Numbered from the stretch's first letter, positions 1-17,935 are shown. The stretch is DNA of 64,000 nt from Nematostella vectensis (GCF_932526225.1 NC_064039.1:4353001-4417000); one strand, 5' to 3'. Notes: generated from the sequence alone by a model not told the origin. A program made the numbers and translations.

Positions 1-380
1 CATTTTAATTACCTTGATTATTTCTTATTTTTTTGCTTAAACAGCTATTTCTACTAATTTTGGTTTCCTCGCCATTGTTTTCTATATATGTATACAAATA
101 TATGGAATTGCGAGAAAAACGACCTCAATAACTATTTAGCCTGGTACTAAACGGCTTAGAATGCTCAACTTTTTCTTCTTGAATCTCAACGTCGCATATA
201 CTAATGTTTTATTATGCTTTATTTCATGTATTATATATTTCATTCTCTTGGAATCAGCCACATATCAACGGTACGGTTGTAAGAATTAAAAACGTCTGAA
301 TAAGAAATAGGTTCACTTCACTTTATTTTACTATGCCACCTTGTATGAACAATATAGATGCATAGCGCAGCCTTGGTAAG

Positions 381-640
381 TTACATAGAGCTTCTTAGAG
401 CCTCGAAGGCGGGCACATTCGGGTGTGTGGTAACTATTGCTTGGGCCAGATTGTTCCAGTCTATTACAGTTCTGATTACGAAACTAGATTTATATACATT
501 AGTACGAGCAAACGGTTGAGAAATATGAGTGCATGTGTCTTGACTTTCGCCCGAGTGTAGTGAGGTGCCCAGTCGGTAGGACGGCGAGGCCCTGCCGGCC
601 TTTGTTGGACAGCTTCCAGCTAGATTCATATCTTCTATCT
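381..640 (-). mobile_element. LINE reverse-transcriptase C-terminal fragment
   Basis: On the minus strand this reads a short peptide containing FARTNVYKSSFVIRTVIDWN followed by NLAQAI. This resembles the last part of the polyprotein of animal non-LTR retrotransposons, where a run like 'R.N..K.SFF.RTI.DWN.L' precedes the stop. It has no upstream RT domain and lies in what should be an MSH4 intron or 5' flank. It is a dead insertion. The exact clade cannot be told from this fragment. Confidence 0.55.
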
Positions 641-717
641 TTAAGAGACTTCTAATTAAGCGTCGTCAACAGCGATGGTGATTAGTATGTGTTTCTGATT
701 ATTATTTTTTTGTCAAG

Positions 718-3700
718 GGTTGCTTGACGTTGCGAGAAGAACCTACACTGAAACTGTTGACGACATCACAGGTTGGTTACACTCTTTTTTTTTTAACTGA
801 AATTTCGTAGTACCTCGAATCAGCCCCCGCAAAATTATTTAAATTGTCATTTCGAACATGTTTACTAAAATTTGACTTTTGTTATATTTATTATCGTTCA
901 TTGAATGAACGAACTAATAAAATCAAGATACGGGATCTTGTATATTGCAGTTATGGCCGATTTTTTTAAAAACACGTCCTTGTGGTATTTCCCATCGCAC
1001 CTTGTTGTGCAAATATTTCATGATATCCTTGGAAAAAAGCAGCATTACGCTGACCTTCTTCCTAAACCTGCTGTTCTCTTTCTTCCTTCTTAAAGACCTG
1101 ATTAAGCAGCTAGCTGAGAAGTACGAGCTCCCGCTAAAAGTCGGCTTCAACAACACGCGCGGGTTTTTCATACAGATGCAACTCAGTAAAGAACAGGACG
1201 TGGATACAAGCAGTCTACCGGGCGAGCTAATCAAGGTTTCTAAGGTCAAGAACAATCTTACCTTCTCTACTGGCGATTTGGTAAGTCGCAAGAATCCTGG
1301 TAGGCATATTAAAGTAGCCTAAGGAACAGGGGCGTAGCCAGGGGGGGGTGGTCTAAGGGGCCCGCCCCGCCCCCCTTTAGCAGCCAAAAATGCAGTAAAT
1401 GTATGAGAATTTATCTAAAAATACAGGAGAAAATGGCTTGAAAGTCAATTTTAGGCCCCCTCCTGTTAAAAATCCTGGCTACGCCGCTGAGGAAGGTGGT
1501 CAGCCCTGGTTTGAAACGAAAAGGAAATGGAACTATAAGCTGTTGCTTAAAAAAGAGATATTATTGTCTTGTCCATCTTACACTTGCGAATTGAATAAAC
1601 AAATATGTACACGCTGTTTAACGTTCATCAAAACAAAGCGTTTAATTATGATACTTACCACTGCGCGATTGTCCCGTAATCGCCACAACGTTGTCTAATC
1701 AAATTCTGTCTGTTTCAGATAAAACTGAATGGTGAGTTTATTAATGAGATTTGGTATTATAATGACGATACTTATAGTCTACCCTTTTCAATATTCCCTA
1801 TTTTCTTGTATTGCGATTCCAGACAGAATAAGAGAGTCTTTAAATGAGATCTACCTGATGGCAAACGTGTAAGTATACCCTTGAGTAAGGCCCGTATGCA
1901 TGGGTTGCTACGTTTGGTGCGCGCCCATCGCAAACTCATAATGGTTTCCCCTTTATAAGTTTGTTTTACTTTCAGGTGGCATTGTTGGCAATTCCGTGAA
2001 AACGTGAAAAAGTTTAAATATACCTTTTTTCGATACCCAGCGTTGTATCAGAGCTATTGAGCGACATTCGAGACCAGATTGGCTGCCTCTACAAACTCGC
2101 AGAACTTGTTAGCATGCTGGACATGCTGGTATCGTTTGCACATATCTGCACTCTCTCGGACTATGGTAAGTCTACTGTGTGCACCAAGCGACTACTTCGT
2201 GGCCGCTTGTAACGAAGGGTTATTCGGAAGCGAAATAATATCCTGCTGATATAATATTCTTCTTTTAATAAAACGATTTTTAGCTACTCATGATTCTACC
2301 ATGCTTACAAATTCTAGAACAAAGTATTTGTTCTCTCGGTAGTTCGTCCAGAGTTCACGGACACACTGGCCATCAAGCAAGGACGACATCCTATTCTTGA
2401 CAAGATACTTCACGAAACACCAGTACCGAATAACATGGTAAGCGATACTCTTTATGTTTTATTGACTCACACTTTGCTATACTGCTCCTTATACGGAAAA
2501 GGAAATATGGACAGACTTAAACATCATATCAGGCGGGTTTGTTATTAATTGCAATTTATAGATTCTTATTATTTTACAGTATGCTGCTGAGGGCACGAAC
2601 TTCCTGATAATCACCGGGCCAAACATGGTAATCTGACAAGCATTCCCATGCAGTTAGTCCTTGATCCTCCCATGATGCATAGTGCAGATGCGCAAGTATA
2701 GATCCAAATGCCCACTAGGCAATGACCCACTTTTGGCAGGTTTCGGTTGCACACCCTGCTCTACCCCCTAGCTACGTGCCTGGCTGGAAACCAAGCAAAG
2801 ATGTTATGTTGTGTTGTGTGTTTTTCTTGTGTCATTTAGAGCGGGAAGTCTACATATTTGAAGCAGATTGCTTTACTTCAAGTCATGGCGCAGATCGGAT
2901 GTTATGTTCCTGCGGAATACGCGTCCTTTAGACTCGCAGATCAGATCTTCTCGCGCATCGGCAGCGACGATGACATTGAGACGAATTCGTCCACATTCAT
3001 GCTTGAGGTAAATGCCCCCTCCGTGGGAAAAACCTACACTATAGTTGGGCGCGATGGCCCAAAATACTCGGGTGTCACACAGGAATTTCTTTATTCCGTG
3101 CTCATGGTATTCTATTCCGTTCCCACGCTCAACGAGTGTAGCACACAGCTTTTGAGCCCTTTTAATTGTAATCTTGCTGCGTTACCTACGGTGAGCATTA
3201 TTTTTTCTAAGACGACTACAAATTTACTTATGCATATAATATGCACAGAAAAGACTACACATTGTCAAATTTTATTGATTTATATGTATTCTTTTCTGTA
3301 AGCACATAGTGGCGGTAGTTCCTCCGTAGCAGCGGTTATAGTTCCGTATCACTTGAAGATTCTGTCGTCTTGTACGAGTTTATTTTATTTGAGAATCAAT
3401 AAAAACGTATTTACTGAATCACATATCAAATCCCTTTCTTTTTCATTAATTTATAAAAATGGTTTTAACTTCGCAATGCAGCAGGTTAACAAACAACAAT
3501 CGTCAATGGGCTTACCGCTCGCGTGTCGCGAACAAATCGATATTGCAAGAAACAAAACGGTCTGAAAAAGTTAGCTTGTTGGCTTTTCTTACCCTTCTGT
3601 TTATAACCATTTTCCTATATCACTATGCCATCGGGCGCATTGGTGCTCCAATTCACCTTATGTAACTAGGCGCTCCTGTGATTTATTAGTAATTACTTTT

Positions 3701-6700
3701 GACCAACTATAGTCTTACTAAGCTGCTTTTACTTACTACATTTTACTTTCAGATGAAGGAAATAAACTACATTATCCAGGTAATCATAGTCCCATCCTTA
3801 TCATCCTTACAATTCCAGGCTTATATAGGCAAGATATGATATTAAAGATGTAAGACCATATCATGTATATAATTTCCTTTCCTGTGCTGATCGTTTCGTA
3901 AAGTAACTCTGATTTCTGTATCCCTCTAACAGAACGCTTCTGACAAGTCGCTCATCATAGTTGATGAGCTAGGGAGAGGTATCTGAGCATGTGTCTATTC
4001 TACAGCATTGCCTTTCTTTCTATCATGCACACTGCAAGCATAGGTGCATACCAAGTCTCTCCTTTTCACCTTTTTTTTTTTTCAGGAACAAGCAGTGAAG
4101 AGGGAGTCGGTATTTGTTATGCTGTCTGTGAACACCTCCTTGGTATCAAGGTATGGTAAAATATAAGTCTATCCATAAAGGGAGGCAAGGTATGGTGAAA
4201 TATATGTCCATCCATAAAGGGAGGCAAGGTATGGTGAAATATATGTCCAACCATAAAGAGAGGCAAGGTATGGTGAAATATATGTCCATCCATATTTGGA
4301 GGCAAGGTATGGTGAAATATATGTCCATCCATCAAGGGAGGCAAGGTATGGTGAAATATATGTCCATCCATAAAGAGAGGCAAGGTATGGAGAAATATAT
4401 GTCCAACCATAAAGAGAAGCAAGGTATGGAGAAATATATGTCCATCCATCAAGGGAGGCAAGGTATGGTGAAATATATGTCCATCCATATAGGGAGGCAA
4501 GGTATGGTGAAATATATGTCCAACCATAAAGAGAGGCAAGGTATGGTGAAATATATGTCCATCCATCAAGGGAGGCAAGGTATGGTGAAATATATGTCCA
4601 TCCATATTGGGAGGCAAGGTATGGTGAAATATATGTCCATCTATCAAGGGAGGCAAAGTATGGTGAAATATATGTCCAACCATAAAAAGAGGCAAGGTAT
4701 GGAGAAATATATGTCCATCCATATTGGGAGGCAAGGTATGGAGAAATATATGTCCATCCATCAAGGAAGGCAAGGTATGGTGAAATATATGTCCATCCAT
4801 AAAGAGAGGCAAGGTATGGTGAAATATATGTCCATCCATATTGGGAGGCAAGGTATGGTGAAATATATGTCCATCCATCAAGGGAGGCAAGGTATGGTGA
4901 AATATATGTCCATCCATAAAGAGAGGCAAGGTATGATGAAATATATGTCCATCCATATAGGGAGGGTATAGCAGGTAGAAACTTGGAACTTCAGAAAATA
5001 TGTCCAGTATTATTCAGGTTAGTGACATATCCACCTCGTCGAGTCGAAAATGTGGTGTCAGATTCTTAAGCGTCGTGACTGCAAATCAACGAAAAACTCT
5101 CAAACTCCTTTACACAAGCCCCCACTCGCTCCCCAAAGCCACGATCCTGGGCGATCTAATTTGACAAACGTCAATAAAACTAGAATAACATCAATGGTTT
5201 TACCTTACTAAATTGATGAGTTTCTAAAGATTTAAAACTTCTAATGATGTTTTGTCATGAAAGTTTATCTGAGATGGGTGCAATGTAGGGGGGGGGGGGG
5301 TAAGGGCGCAGCTATCTGTACACAAATATGTCATGGTGTATCTACAAATATAAAAATATATATATGAAAAAATAAGATTTTGTTTCTATGTTCAGGCATT
5401 CACATTTTTTGCCACTCACTTCCTGGAGCTAACAACGATGGACGAGCTTTATCCTAATGTGGAAAAGTATGTATACCGTAAATGATCTAATAAATGCCTG
5501 GGGTGTTTGCAAAATTGGCATCACGCTAGCCCGGTCGCAGCTTTAGATCCCACATGGTTCTAGGCTTTGGTTTAAAGCACTTCGTTCGAGTCGCCCTGCA
5601 GTGTATTGCCGATGAAGTTTAACTCAGGCAAACCGGCTATACCATGCTTACGAGTCCTAATAAGGACGAAACAGCTGTCCATGGTTGCCGAACTATACGG
5701 GTAATAGACTGTGCTAGCGTCTCGTCTTGGACCGACTGGTGCCAATGTGTGTATGCTAGTGTGCTTTTAAAGCCCACTTAATATAAAAGAAAAAACCCAA
5801 GTGCAGTGGGGTTCTAATATCAGTCAGGATCACGTTGAATTATAGCCTGCGTAGCAAGCGTTTCTTGACATTAAGCAAGTCTCCCCGGTAGAAGCCTAGC
5901 TCAGATTAAGCAAGAATAAGGCAATCGAATTTCATCTATGTTACTGGAATCCCTGTCGTTTGTTTTTAGAATTGGGAGGCAGGGTAGGGGGAGGGGGGGC
6001 GTTAAATAGAGGGGGCATTTATTAGAGAGGGGCGTTCAATACAAACTTGTAAGCTGAGAGGGGGGCGTTCATTAGATAGGAGGTGTTCTCGGTAAACTGG
6101 GATAGGAAGGGCTAATCGTTGTTTTACATCTTATCTTACAATACAATACGTTTCTCCACAGCCTCCATTTTGAAATACAGGTAAGCAAAGAGTCCCTCAA
6201 GAAAACACGATGTTATGTCTGTTTTTACTTATCCTTTACGTCGGAATTTTACTGTAAACGTATTTTTGGATGCATTCATTTTCGCGCATGTTAACATAAA
6301 AAACTTGCGCGAGAAAGATAGGTGCGCCAATGTGCGAAAGTTTCCACGTTTTTACTATACATTGAGAGTCGCAAGTTTGCGCGAAAGTTTCCAGCGCGTT
6401 TTTACTATAAATTGAGGGTCGAAGTTTGTGCGCAACTTTCCACGTTTTTACTATACATTGAGGGTCGCAAGTTTGCGCGCAAGTTTCAAGCACGTTTTTA
6501 CTATAAGTTGAGGGTCGCAAGTTTGTGTGCAAGTTTCCAGCACGTTTTTACTATACATTGAGGGTCGCGAGTTTGTGTGCAAGTTTCAAGCACGTTTTTA
6601 CTATACATTGACAGTCGCAAGTTTGTGTGCAAGTTTCAAGCACGTTTTTATTATACATTGAGGGCCGCAAGTTTGTGTGCAAGTTTCCAGCACGTTTTTA

Positions 6701-7735
6701 CTATACATTGAGGGTCGCAAGTTTGTGTGCAAGTTTCAAGCACGTTTTTATTATACATTGAGGGTCGCAAGTTTGTGTGCAAGTTTCAAGCACGTTTTTA
6801 GTATACATTGAGGGTCGCAAGTTTGTGCGCAACTTTCCACGTTTCTTTAATACATTGAGAGTCGGTTTTCAGAGAGTATATAGCAACGAGGCCGGACAGG
6901 ACAAGATTGTCTACTCCCACGTTCTCTCTAAAGGGCGTATGCAAGAACGACACTATGGTAAGTAACGTATGGTCTGTGAATGCAAGTCTACGACTACCTG
7001 ATTGTAAGTATCCTAAATTTTTGTGTTTGTTAGAGCGGTTTTCAAAAACCCGTGAAATACTATTTAGTTTATTGAGTACCAATACACCGTAATGTCTTTG
7101 TTTCTCTTTTGTTCTGGCTTGGCTATTACACTTTAACAATTACATTTTGTTGCACGGGATTTTGAAAAATACTCTATCATATGGCTACCCGAGGCACTTA
7201 ACTATAATAAGGTACCGCAAATGCTTGTAGTTATGTCACTATCTTATTTTGCTGCGTGCCTGCACCAGGACTTCAGTTAGCTGAAATCTCCACGCTGCCA
7301 CAGTCCATAATACGGGAAGCGAAAGCCGTCTCACAGCAAATTTCCAAAACAGAGCAGGTAAACTCCGAGGGAAATCTTGGTTCTCGTAAATCCCCATATT
7401 TTACTTAATTGCTGCGTGATTTCCTATTAAAAGTTCGTCAAGTCACTTTGCATAAGATATACAGCATATATCCCTCTCCTTTCCTTGCAAATCTGGCTAC
7501 ATGCCAACTCTACATTTCCTTTACAAGATTTTTATTTTTGAACCGTCCCTTCGTATCTCAACAGTCTTCCAAGATATTATCTGCAGAGGCAAAGCGATCC
7601 AAGGCCGAGTTCCGACTAGCGACCAAACTCATCCAAGCTGCAAGGAACTCGTGTCTGGACGATAATGGACTGCGGGCCTACCTGATCGGTCTGAAGGCGC
7701 AGTTCGAACGAGATACGAGCAACATAGAAGAATGA
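718..7735 (+). CDS. MSH4: MSH4, meiotic MutS homologue (3' part, 5' end outside window)
   Basis: MSH4 pairs with MSH5 as a clamp on meiotic recombination intermediates in the nucleus and promotes crossovers. Exons I place, all with AG/GT borders and matching phases: 718-771, 1096-1280, 1719-1731, 1823-1868, 2041-2165, 2343-2437, 2580-2627, 2840-3007, 3753-3779, 3933-3978, 4086-4150, 5396-5466, 6162-6180, 6873-6957, 7269-7357, 7565-7735 (stop TGA 7733-7735). Seen: Walker A GPNMSGKST split across the exons ending 2627 and starting 2840; MutS signature [13 protein letters not shown] near 2970-3007; Walker [10 protein letters not shown] across 3933-4086; FATHFLEL at about 5410; C-terminal helices [12 protein letters not shown]. 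The match to animal MSH4 is continuous (for example [14 protein letters not shown] and [12 protein letters not shown]), which argues against MSH5. Three exons are tiny (13, 19 and 27 nt). Two introns hold minisatellites. The first visible exon starts in phase 2, so upstream exons exist. ATTAAA at 7829-7834 is a possible poly(A) signal. Confidence 0.93.
1330..1487. mobile_element. Short MITE with GGCGTAGCCAGG terminal inverted repeats
   Basis: GGCGTAGCCAGG at 1331-1342 is mirrored by CCTGGCTACGCC at 1474-1485. Between them are a G run, a C-rich stretch and AT-rich filler. About 155 bp, inside an MSH4 intron, with no coding capacity. Similar ends recur elsewhere in the window (11824, 62974, half copy near 59845). 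Confidence 0.65.
4151..4972 (+). repeat. 39-bp minisatellite starting at the MSH4 exon 5' splice site (about 21 copies)
   Basis: The array starts at the first intron base after the exon ending 4150 (ATCAAG|GTATGG). The unit is 39 bp with the core GGCAAGGTATGGTGAAATAT, followed by ATGTCCATCCAT and a variable AAAGAGA, CAAGGGA or ATTGGGA end. Every unit recreates AAG|GTATGG. Since 39 is a multiple of 3, both strands are open for about 270 codons, but these are by-products of the repeat. Extension of the exon into the array would hit TAA two codons later (GTA TGG TAA). Confidence 0.95.
5467..6161 (+). other. MSH4 intron with G-rich stretch, no gene seen
   Basis: The intron between the exons ending 5466 and starting 6162. 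From 5960 to 6090 it carries loosely repeated G-runs joined by GGGCGTTCATTAGA-like text, probably a degenerate tandem repeat. Nothing coding is recognised. Confidence 0.4.
6320..6872 (+). repeat. About 50-bp minisatellite running up to an MSH4 3' splice site
   Basis: About 11 copies of a 44-50-bp unit. Its core is ACTATACATTGAGGGTCGCA, then AGTTTGTGTGCAAGTTTCCA and GCACGTTTTT. The last partial copy (ATACATTGAGAGTCGGTTTTCAG) is itself the acceptor of the exon starting 6873. Many units also contain GTTTCCAG, an acceptor-like string. Copies alternate between TTTCCAG and TTTCAAG. Confidence 0.9.
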
Positions 7736-8194
7736 TCATGTTTACAACTTTAACGCTGTATTGTCAGATGTCTTTGGCAGTCCACACAATTCAACTCAGA
7801 GAAAATATTCGTTAATTATGTAAGATAAATTAAATGATATTATTGTAATCATTTACTGCTATTTCAAATAAGTTTGCACTCGAAGCATCTGTGTATCGTA
7901 ACCCGCAGTGGCTGTGCCCCCCCCCTCCCCCCGATATTTTCTTAATGTTTCTGCATGCCCCCTCCAATATTTCATGGAGTGCCACGGCCCTTTTGTAATA
8001 AACAAGGTTCCGCACACTGTGAATTCTAAGCACACTGTTTTCCAATTAGAAGTCATACATTCTAGCGACCGATCGTACCATACATAAGCGCCTGTATAGA
8101 TAATAACCAAAAGGGCCTCCGACTGGGCCTCCGTTTTAAACGCCCATGTTCAAGTTGATGTTGTGTTGTGTGTCATTCTATAGTAAAAACGTGA
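7736..8194. other. MSH4 3' flank with a dispersed-repeat core
   Basis: No gene seen. The stretch 7908-7953, read on the minus strand (CAGAAACATTAAGAAAATAT, then a G run and GCACAGCCAC), matches 11862-11898 on the plus strand, so a dispersed short element lies here. Confidence 0.5.
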
Positions 8195-9025
8195 TGTTGG
8201 ATTTTGCCATAGCGTTTGACACTGTCCCCCATCAGCGTCTCCTTAAAGCTCAATATTACGGGATCAGGGGGAAACTACTCACTTGGCTTCATTGAACTCT
8301 GGGCGGAGAAATGGCAAATGGCTTTTGCGCCAAAAAAAGTGCTACATCATGTCAATCACTCTAAAGCGTCATCCATCAGTGTACTCCTTATGCGGTTCCG
8401 TCCTCGAGAGCGTCACGTGCCAAAAATACCTAGGTGTTTACATCACATCAAGCCTTCGTTGGGACATGCAAGCTGAGGAAGTTAAAAAGAAGGCGAATCG
8501 AGTCTTAGGAGTGCTACAGAGGAACCTTTCATCGTGTTCAGTCCGAATCAAGGAGCGAGCCTACATGTCCCTCGTCCGCCCCATCCTCGAGTACGGTTCG
8601 GTGGCATGGTCTCCACATACCAAGAGGGATATTAGCACGTTGCTGTCCAGCGTAGAGCCGCACGCTTTGCCACAGGGGATTAACAAAGAACAAGTAGCGT
8701 TAACCGAATAATTAATGTGTTAGCCTGGCAGTCACTCCAACATCGAAGAATAGCGACCACGCACTTTTTTATAATATAAACTCCGGCCTCGTCAAAATTT
8801 ATTTTCCGCCTGATGTTTTACCTAAGCCTGACGTCTACTTCACAAGAACCAGTGCCTGTAATAGCTACCAATTTTCACTCCTCCCAGCTAAAATTAATGC
8901 TTTCCAGTTCTCCTTCTACTCACGCTATCCCCGTCTGGAATGCTTTACCGCAGGCAGTTTTTCCCTGTCTACCATCTGCAGCCAACTTTGTGGCGGCCTT
9001 ACCTAGTGAGCTAATCCGATGATGG
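8195..9025 (+). mobile_element. Degenerate LINE reverse-transcriptase tail
   Basis: Frame-broken remains of a non-LTR retrotransposon polymerase. FDTVPHQRLL near 8213 fits the RT finger/palm boundary. FAPKKC then QKYLGVYITSSLRWDMQAEE, KANRVLGVLQRNL and YMSLVRPILEYGSVAWSP (8320-8620) are the conserved late RT/thumb region of LINEs. A FYSRYPRLECF-like stretch near 8915 resembles the terminal domain. The catalytic YADD-containing middle part is missing (an internal deletion between roughly 8275 and 8300) and several frame changes are present, so it is inactive. Confidence 0.8.
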
Positions 9026-10633
9026 GCTTTCATCGTGTTTTTCGTTTGTTTGCTATTACATGTCACGTTAAGTTATGCGCATCGCAAGTATTTTTATTGT
9101 ATTATCATTGTTTTTGTATACGTTGTCGCCCGTTATCGTTTTCACGCGTCAGCCTCCGCTGACCGCCAATTGCCGTATTAGCTCGCTAGTGGCAATTAAG
9201 TTATTTAAAGGCACAAACGATAACAAAGACTTTGACAACGCCGTCAAGACGAAAACCTTATAAAATTCGTGTCATAAAAACAGTGAATCTCGTATACTAA
9301 TTGAACAACTCTCTTTAAACTTTATCGCACTTTTGTGTGTCTCGAAAATGCAAAAAAAAAATATGTAGAAACTTAGCCTTACTCCGATCTTCATGTGAAA
9401 TTTTCGATTAAATTATGTGAAAACGGAACTGTTATTGAGCCCCGGAGCATTATCAGTTATCATAGGCGGCGAAGATGGGGGAGGGGGGGGGGTACTAGCG
9501 TCAGCCAGATCGGTGGTATCAAATTAAGTATAATATACGAAAGACATCGATAGATAAGGAATTGATGACGCTTTTTTCCCATAAAGTTAAAACAATTTTT
9601 AGCGTTTTAAATGTCTAAAAATGTCAAATTTTCCAGCTCGGCCGGCTCTCATAAAATGAATTACATTCCCATGTGTAGAATGTCGATATTAGAGACGCAC
9701 GGTGAGACACAAATAACTAAATTAAAATTATCCCCAAAATAAAAAGCGCTCATAATTTACATAATATTGGCCGCGTAACTCCGATGATCCAGTATTAAGT
9801 CATGCGCAAACCGGTTACTAAACAATCACGAATTATTTATGCTGTCGCCGCCAACTCTTGTTCTTTCAACTCTCTTTATTAACCAGATTAAAACGTGTTC
9901 GTGCTGCTTTGGTTGCTTCGTCATCGCAGGTGAGTACACGAATTCGCGGCGTGTAGAAAAAATCTTGGGCATATTGCTGGGAGATTTGTAAAACACATGC
10001 GAGTAGGCTTGATACGATTTTTCTGGTTCATGAATTTAGGAATCCTGATTTTTAATTTCTTTGGTTTCATAGCAACGTTGATAATATTCCCGGGGCCTTG
10101 CGCCTTTTTAACATGGTCAAGTAGGTGTGCAAGATTAGCTGTTTTTGATGACTGAGACCGATGAATTAGTGCTATTCGTCTTAAACTCTTAAATCTTTCT
10201 CATTTTATTTTAAATATAGATCTCTACGGGATATTAAATGCGTTAGAAAGATTTTGTTAATTGTTATAACGTCCGCTGGTTCGCAGAGTTATGCAAATAC
10301 ACGACTAGTTCCCATTAAAAAAATGCACAACTATTTAACGTGCATACTTCTGGATGGTTAACTTGCGCAATATTCATTTTCTTCTGGCACAATTAAGAAT
10401 AGAGACAAGACAATCATTAATCTTTTATCATTTCCCCTTTTTTTTTCGATCGGCTCCGCGCATTTTCCGTCAGCGGTGTCGATGCCCCTGCGCATGCGCG
10501 AGCCAATTCAATGAACTCATTGCTCGATTCGGTCAGGAACCAAAATAGGGGTATGGGCTTCCCTCTCAGCGAATAAGATGCGCTGAAATCTGTGAACAAA
10601 CTTCCAAAACTAGCGCTGAAATTACCAATATAG
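9026..10633. other. Intergenic, PI4K2 5' flank
   Basis: AT-rich with a G-run near 9480-9493. CGCAG|GTGAGT near 9926 could be the donor of a non-coding first exon of PI4K2, but no matching 5'UTR was established. No other gene seen. Confidence 0.35.
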
Positions 10634-16154
<5,521 letters not shown>

Positions 16155-16219
16155 ACTTCTCAGGCAGTTTTAAGAATTCATATGCAGCGTGATTGTCCAC
16201 AACACATGTTCAATACCAG

Positions 16220-16225
16220 AATAAA
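16220..16225 (+). promoter_or_regulatory. Poly(A) signal of PI4K2
   Basis: Canonical AATAAA 66 nt after the PI4K2 stop codon. It is the nearest signal and precedes the MITE at 16351. Confidence 0.5.
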
Positions 16226-16350
16226 GTAGAGCAGCTTGTATTGAACAAGTACACTGTTTGACACATTCATATCTCGTGTATTATATGTACACCAAAGCCT
16301 TAGTACAGAATGCAAACCTAAGGGTGAATAGTATACAGCAAATAGGTGTG

Positions 16351-16744
16351 TGCACTGATGACAGGAGCACAAAATGGCAAAGTTCAAATTGTAAGGTCGT
16401 GTTAGCTTATTTTCGCTTGATTTTTTGCAAAATTATATGTTATTTGTGTAATATAAACCAAAATAAGCATAGTATTTTTGGTAGATAATCCGATAATGGT
16501 AATCCAAATTATTGTACTCTGTTTGTCTGAAATTGCCCAATTTAGGCGAAATTGCTACTTTTACATGATTTATGGCAACTTTGCTCAATCATATCTCAAG
16601 AACGAATCATCTACCAAAAAGTACTAAAGCCTATTTTGTTTTATATTGTACAAGGAATCTCTAGGCAAAATATTAACAAATTATAAGCTAACACAAACCT
16701 TACAATATTAATTTTGCCATTTTTTTGCTCCTGCCCACTGTGAC
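16351..16744. mobile_element. About 395-bp MITE with about 150-bp terminal inverted repeats
   Basis: The left arm (ACAGGAGCACAAAATGGC, AATTGTAAGG, GTGTTAGCTTAT, TTTTTGGTAGAT) is matched in order on the opposite strand by the right arm (ATCTACCAAAAAGTACT, ATAAGCTAACACAAACC, TTTGCCATTTTTTTGCTCCT). It is non-coding and lies just 3' of PI4K2. Confidence 0.8.
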
Positions 16745-17309
16745 TAAAAACATAAAAGCAGTAATTCAGCAAGCATGAATGGTACAGCGAGTTGGATTAA
16801 CACTACCATAATCCACCCTTTTGGCCCTCATGCAGTTATAATGGACAGTAATCAATTGGAATCAATCAAAGATGGAAATACTCTTTGGAGTATCCTGAGT
16901 AACGCACTGTGGACCTAGATTTGTCAAGATTACAAGGGGTAGAATAAACATTTATAAGCGGGTTATTCAACAAAGAATTCTCCTATTATTGGGAGAAAGG
17001 AAATTTTTAGGTCATGTTTTCCATTTTGAGTAGAATAGACATATTTTTGAAACCTAAGATTTCCATATTTGATTGCGATTAAAAATCCTTCTATTTGTAC
17101 AAAAGAATAAAATAAAGATTAAAAAAAAAAAATTAAAAATCCTTCTATTTGTACAAAAGAATAAAATAAAAACGGCAGATGTAGTTGCTTGGCTGTTTTG
17201 TTTGAATATGAAATGTTTGTCTTTTTTTCCCCATAACACAGATTCAGAAATTATCAACTTTGTTTTTTCATGTTGGAATTGCTTTTTTATTCATGTGATC
17301 TATCACACA

Positions 17310-17935
17310 AGTTTATAACAAAATGGGTCGGATTTATTACAAAATGGGTTGAGACTATGAAAAGGGGTCGAGTTTATTACAAAATGGGTCTGATTTATTA
17401 CAAAATGGATCAGGTTTATTACAAAATGGGTCGAGATTATGAAAAAGGGGTCGAGTTTATTACAAAATGGGTCAGATTTATTACAAAATGGGTCAGGTTT
17501 ATTACAAAATGGGTCGAGTTTATTACAAAATGGGTCTGATTTATTACAAAATGGGTCTGATATATTACAAAATGGGTCAGATTTATTGCAAAGTGGGTCT
17601 GGTTAATCACAAAATGGGTCGAGATTATTACAAAATGGGTCAGATTTATTACAAAATGGGTCCGGTTTATTTCAAAATGGGTCAAGATTATTACAAAATG
17701 GTCCGAATTTATTACAAAATGAATCGAGTTTATTACAAAATGGGTCAGATTTATTACAAAATGGGCAGAGTTTATTACAAATGGGTCGAATTTTTAAAAA
17801 ATGGGTCAGATTTATTACAAAATGGGTCAAGTTTATTACAAAATGGGTCGGATGTATTACAACATAGGTCCAGTTTATTACGAAATGGGTCGAGTTTATT
17901 ACAAAACAGGTCAGGTTTATTACGATAAGAATTTT
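17310..17935 (+). repeat. 21-bp tandem repeat, about 29 copies, intergenic
   Basis: Unit TTTATTACAAAATGGGTCAG plus one variable base. The period is a multiple of 3, so long YYKMGQ-type and FVINLTH-type reading frames arise on both strands. They have no start context or domain and are not genes. The array lies between convergent PI4K2 and SETDB1. Confidence 0.95.

Noticed and set aside
923-1322. Overlapping frames on both strands at 923-1322
   Set aside because: The plus-strand frame is MSH4 exon 1096-1280 extended into introns; the minus-strand frame is its shadow.
4117-4971. Open frames of about 270 codons on both strands ([12 protein letters not shown] and [13 protein letters not shown] repeats)
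   Set aside because: The 39-bp period is a multiple of 3 and has no stops, so the frames are products of the intronic minisatellite and not proteins.
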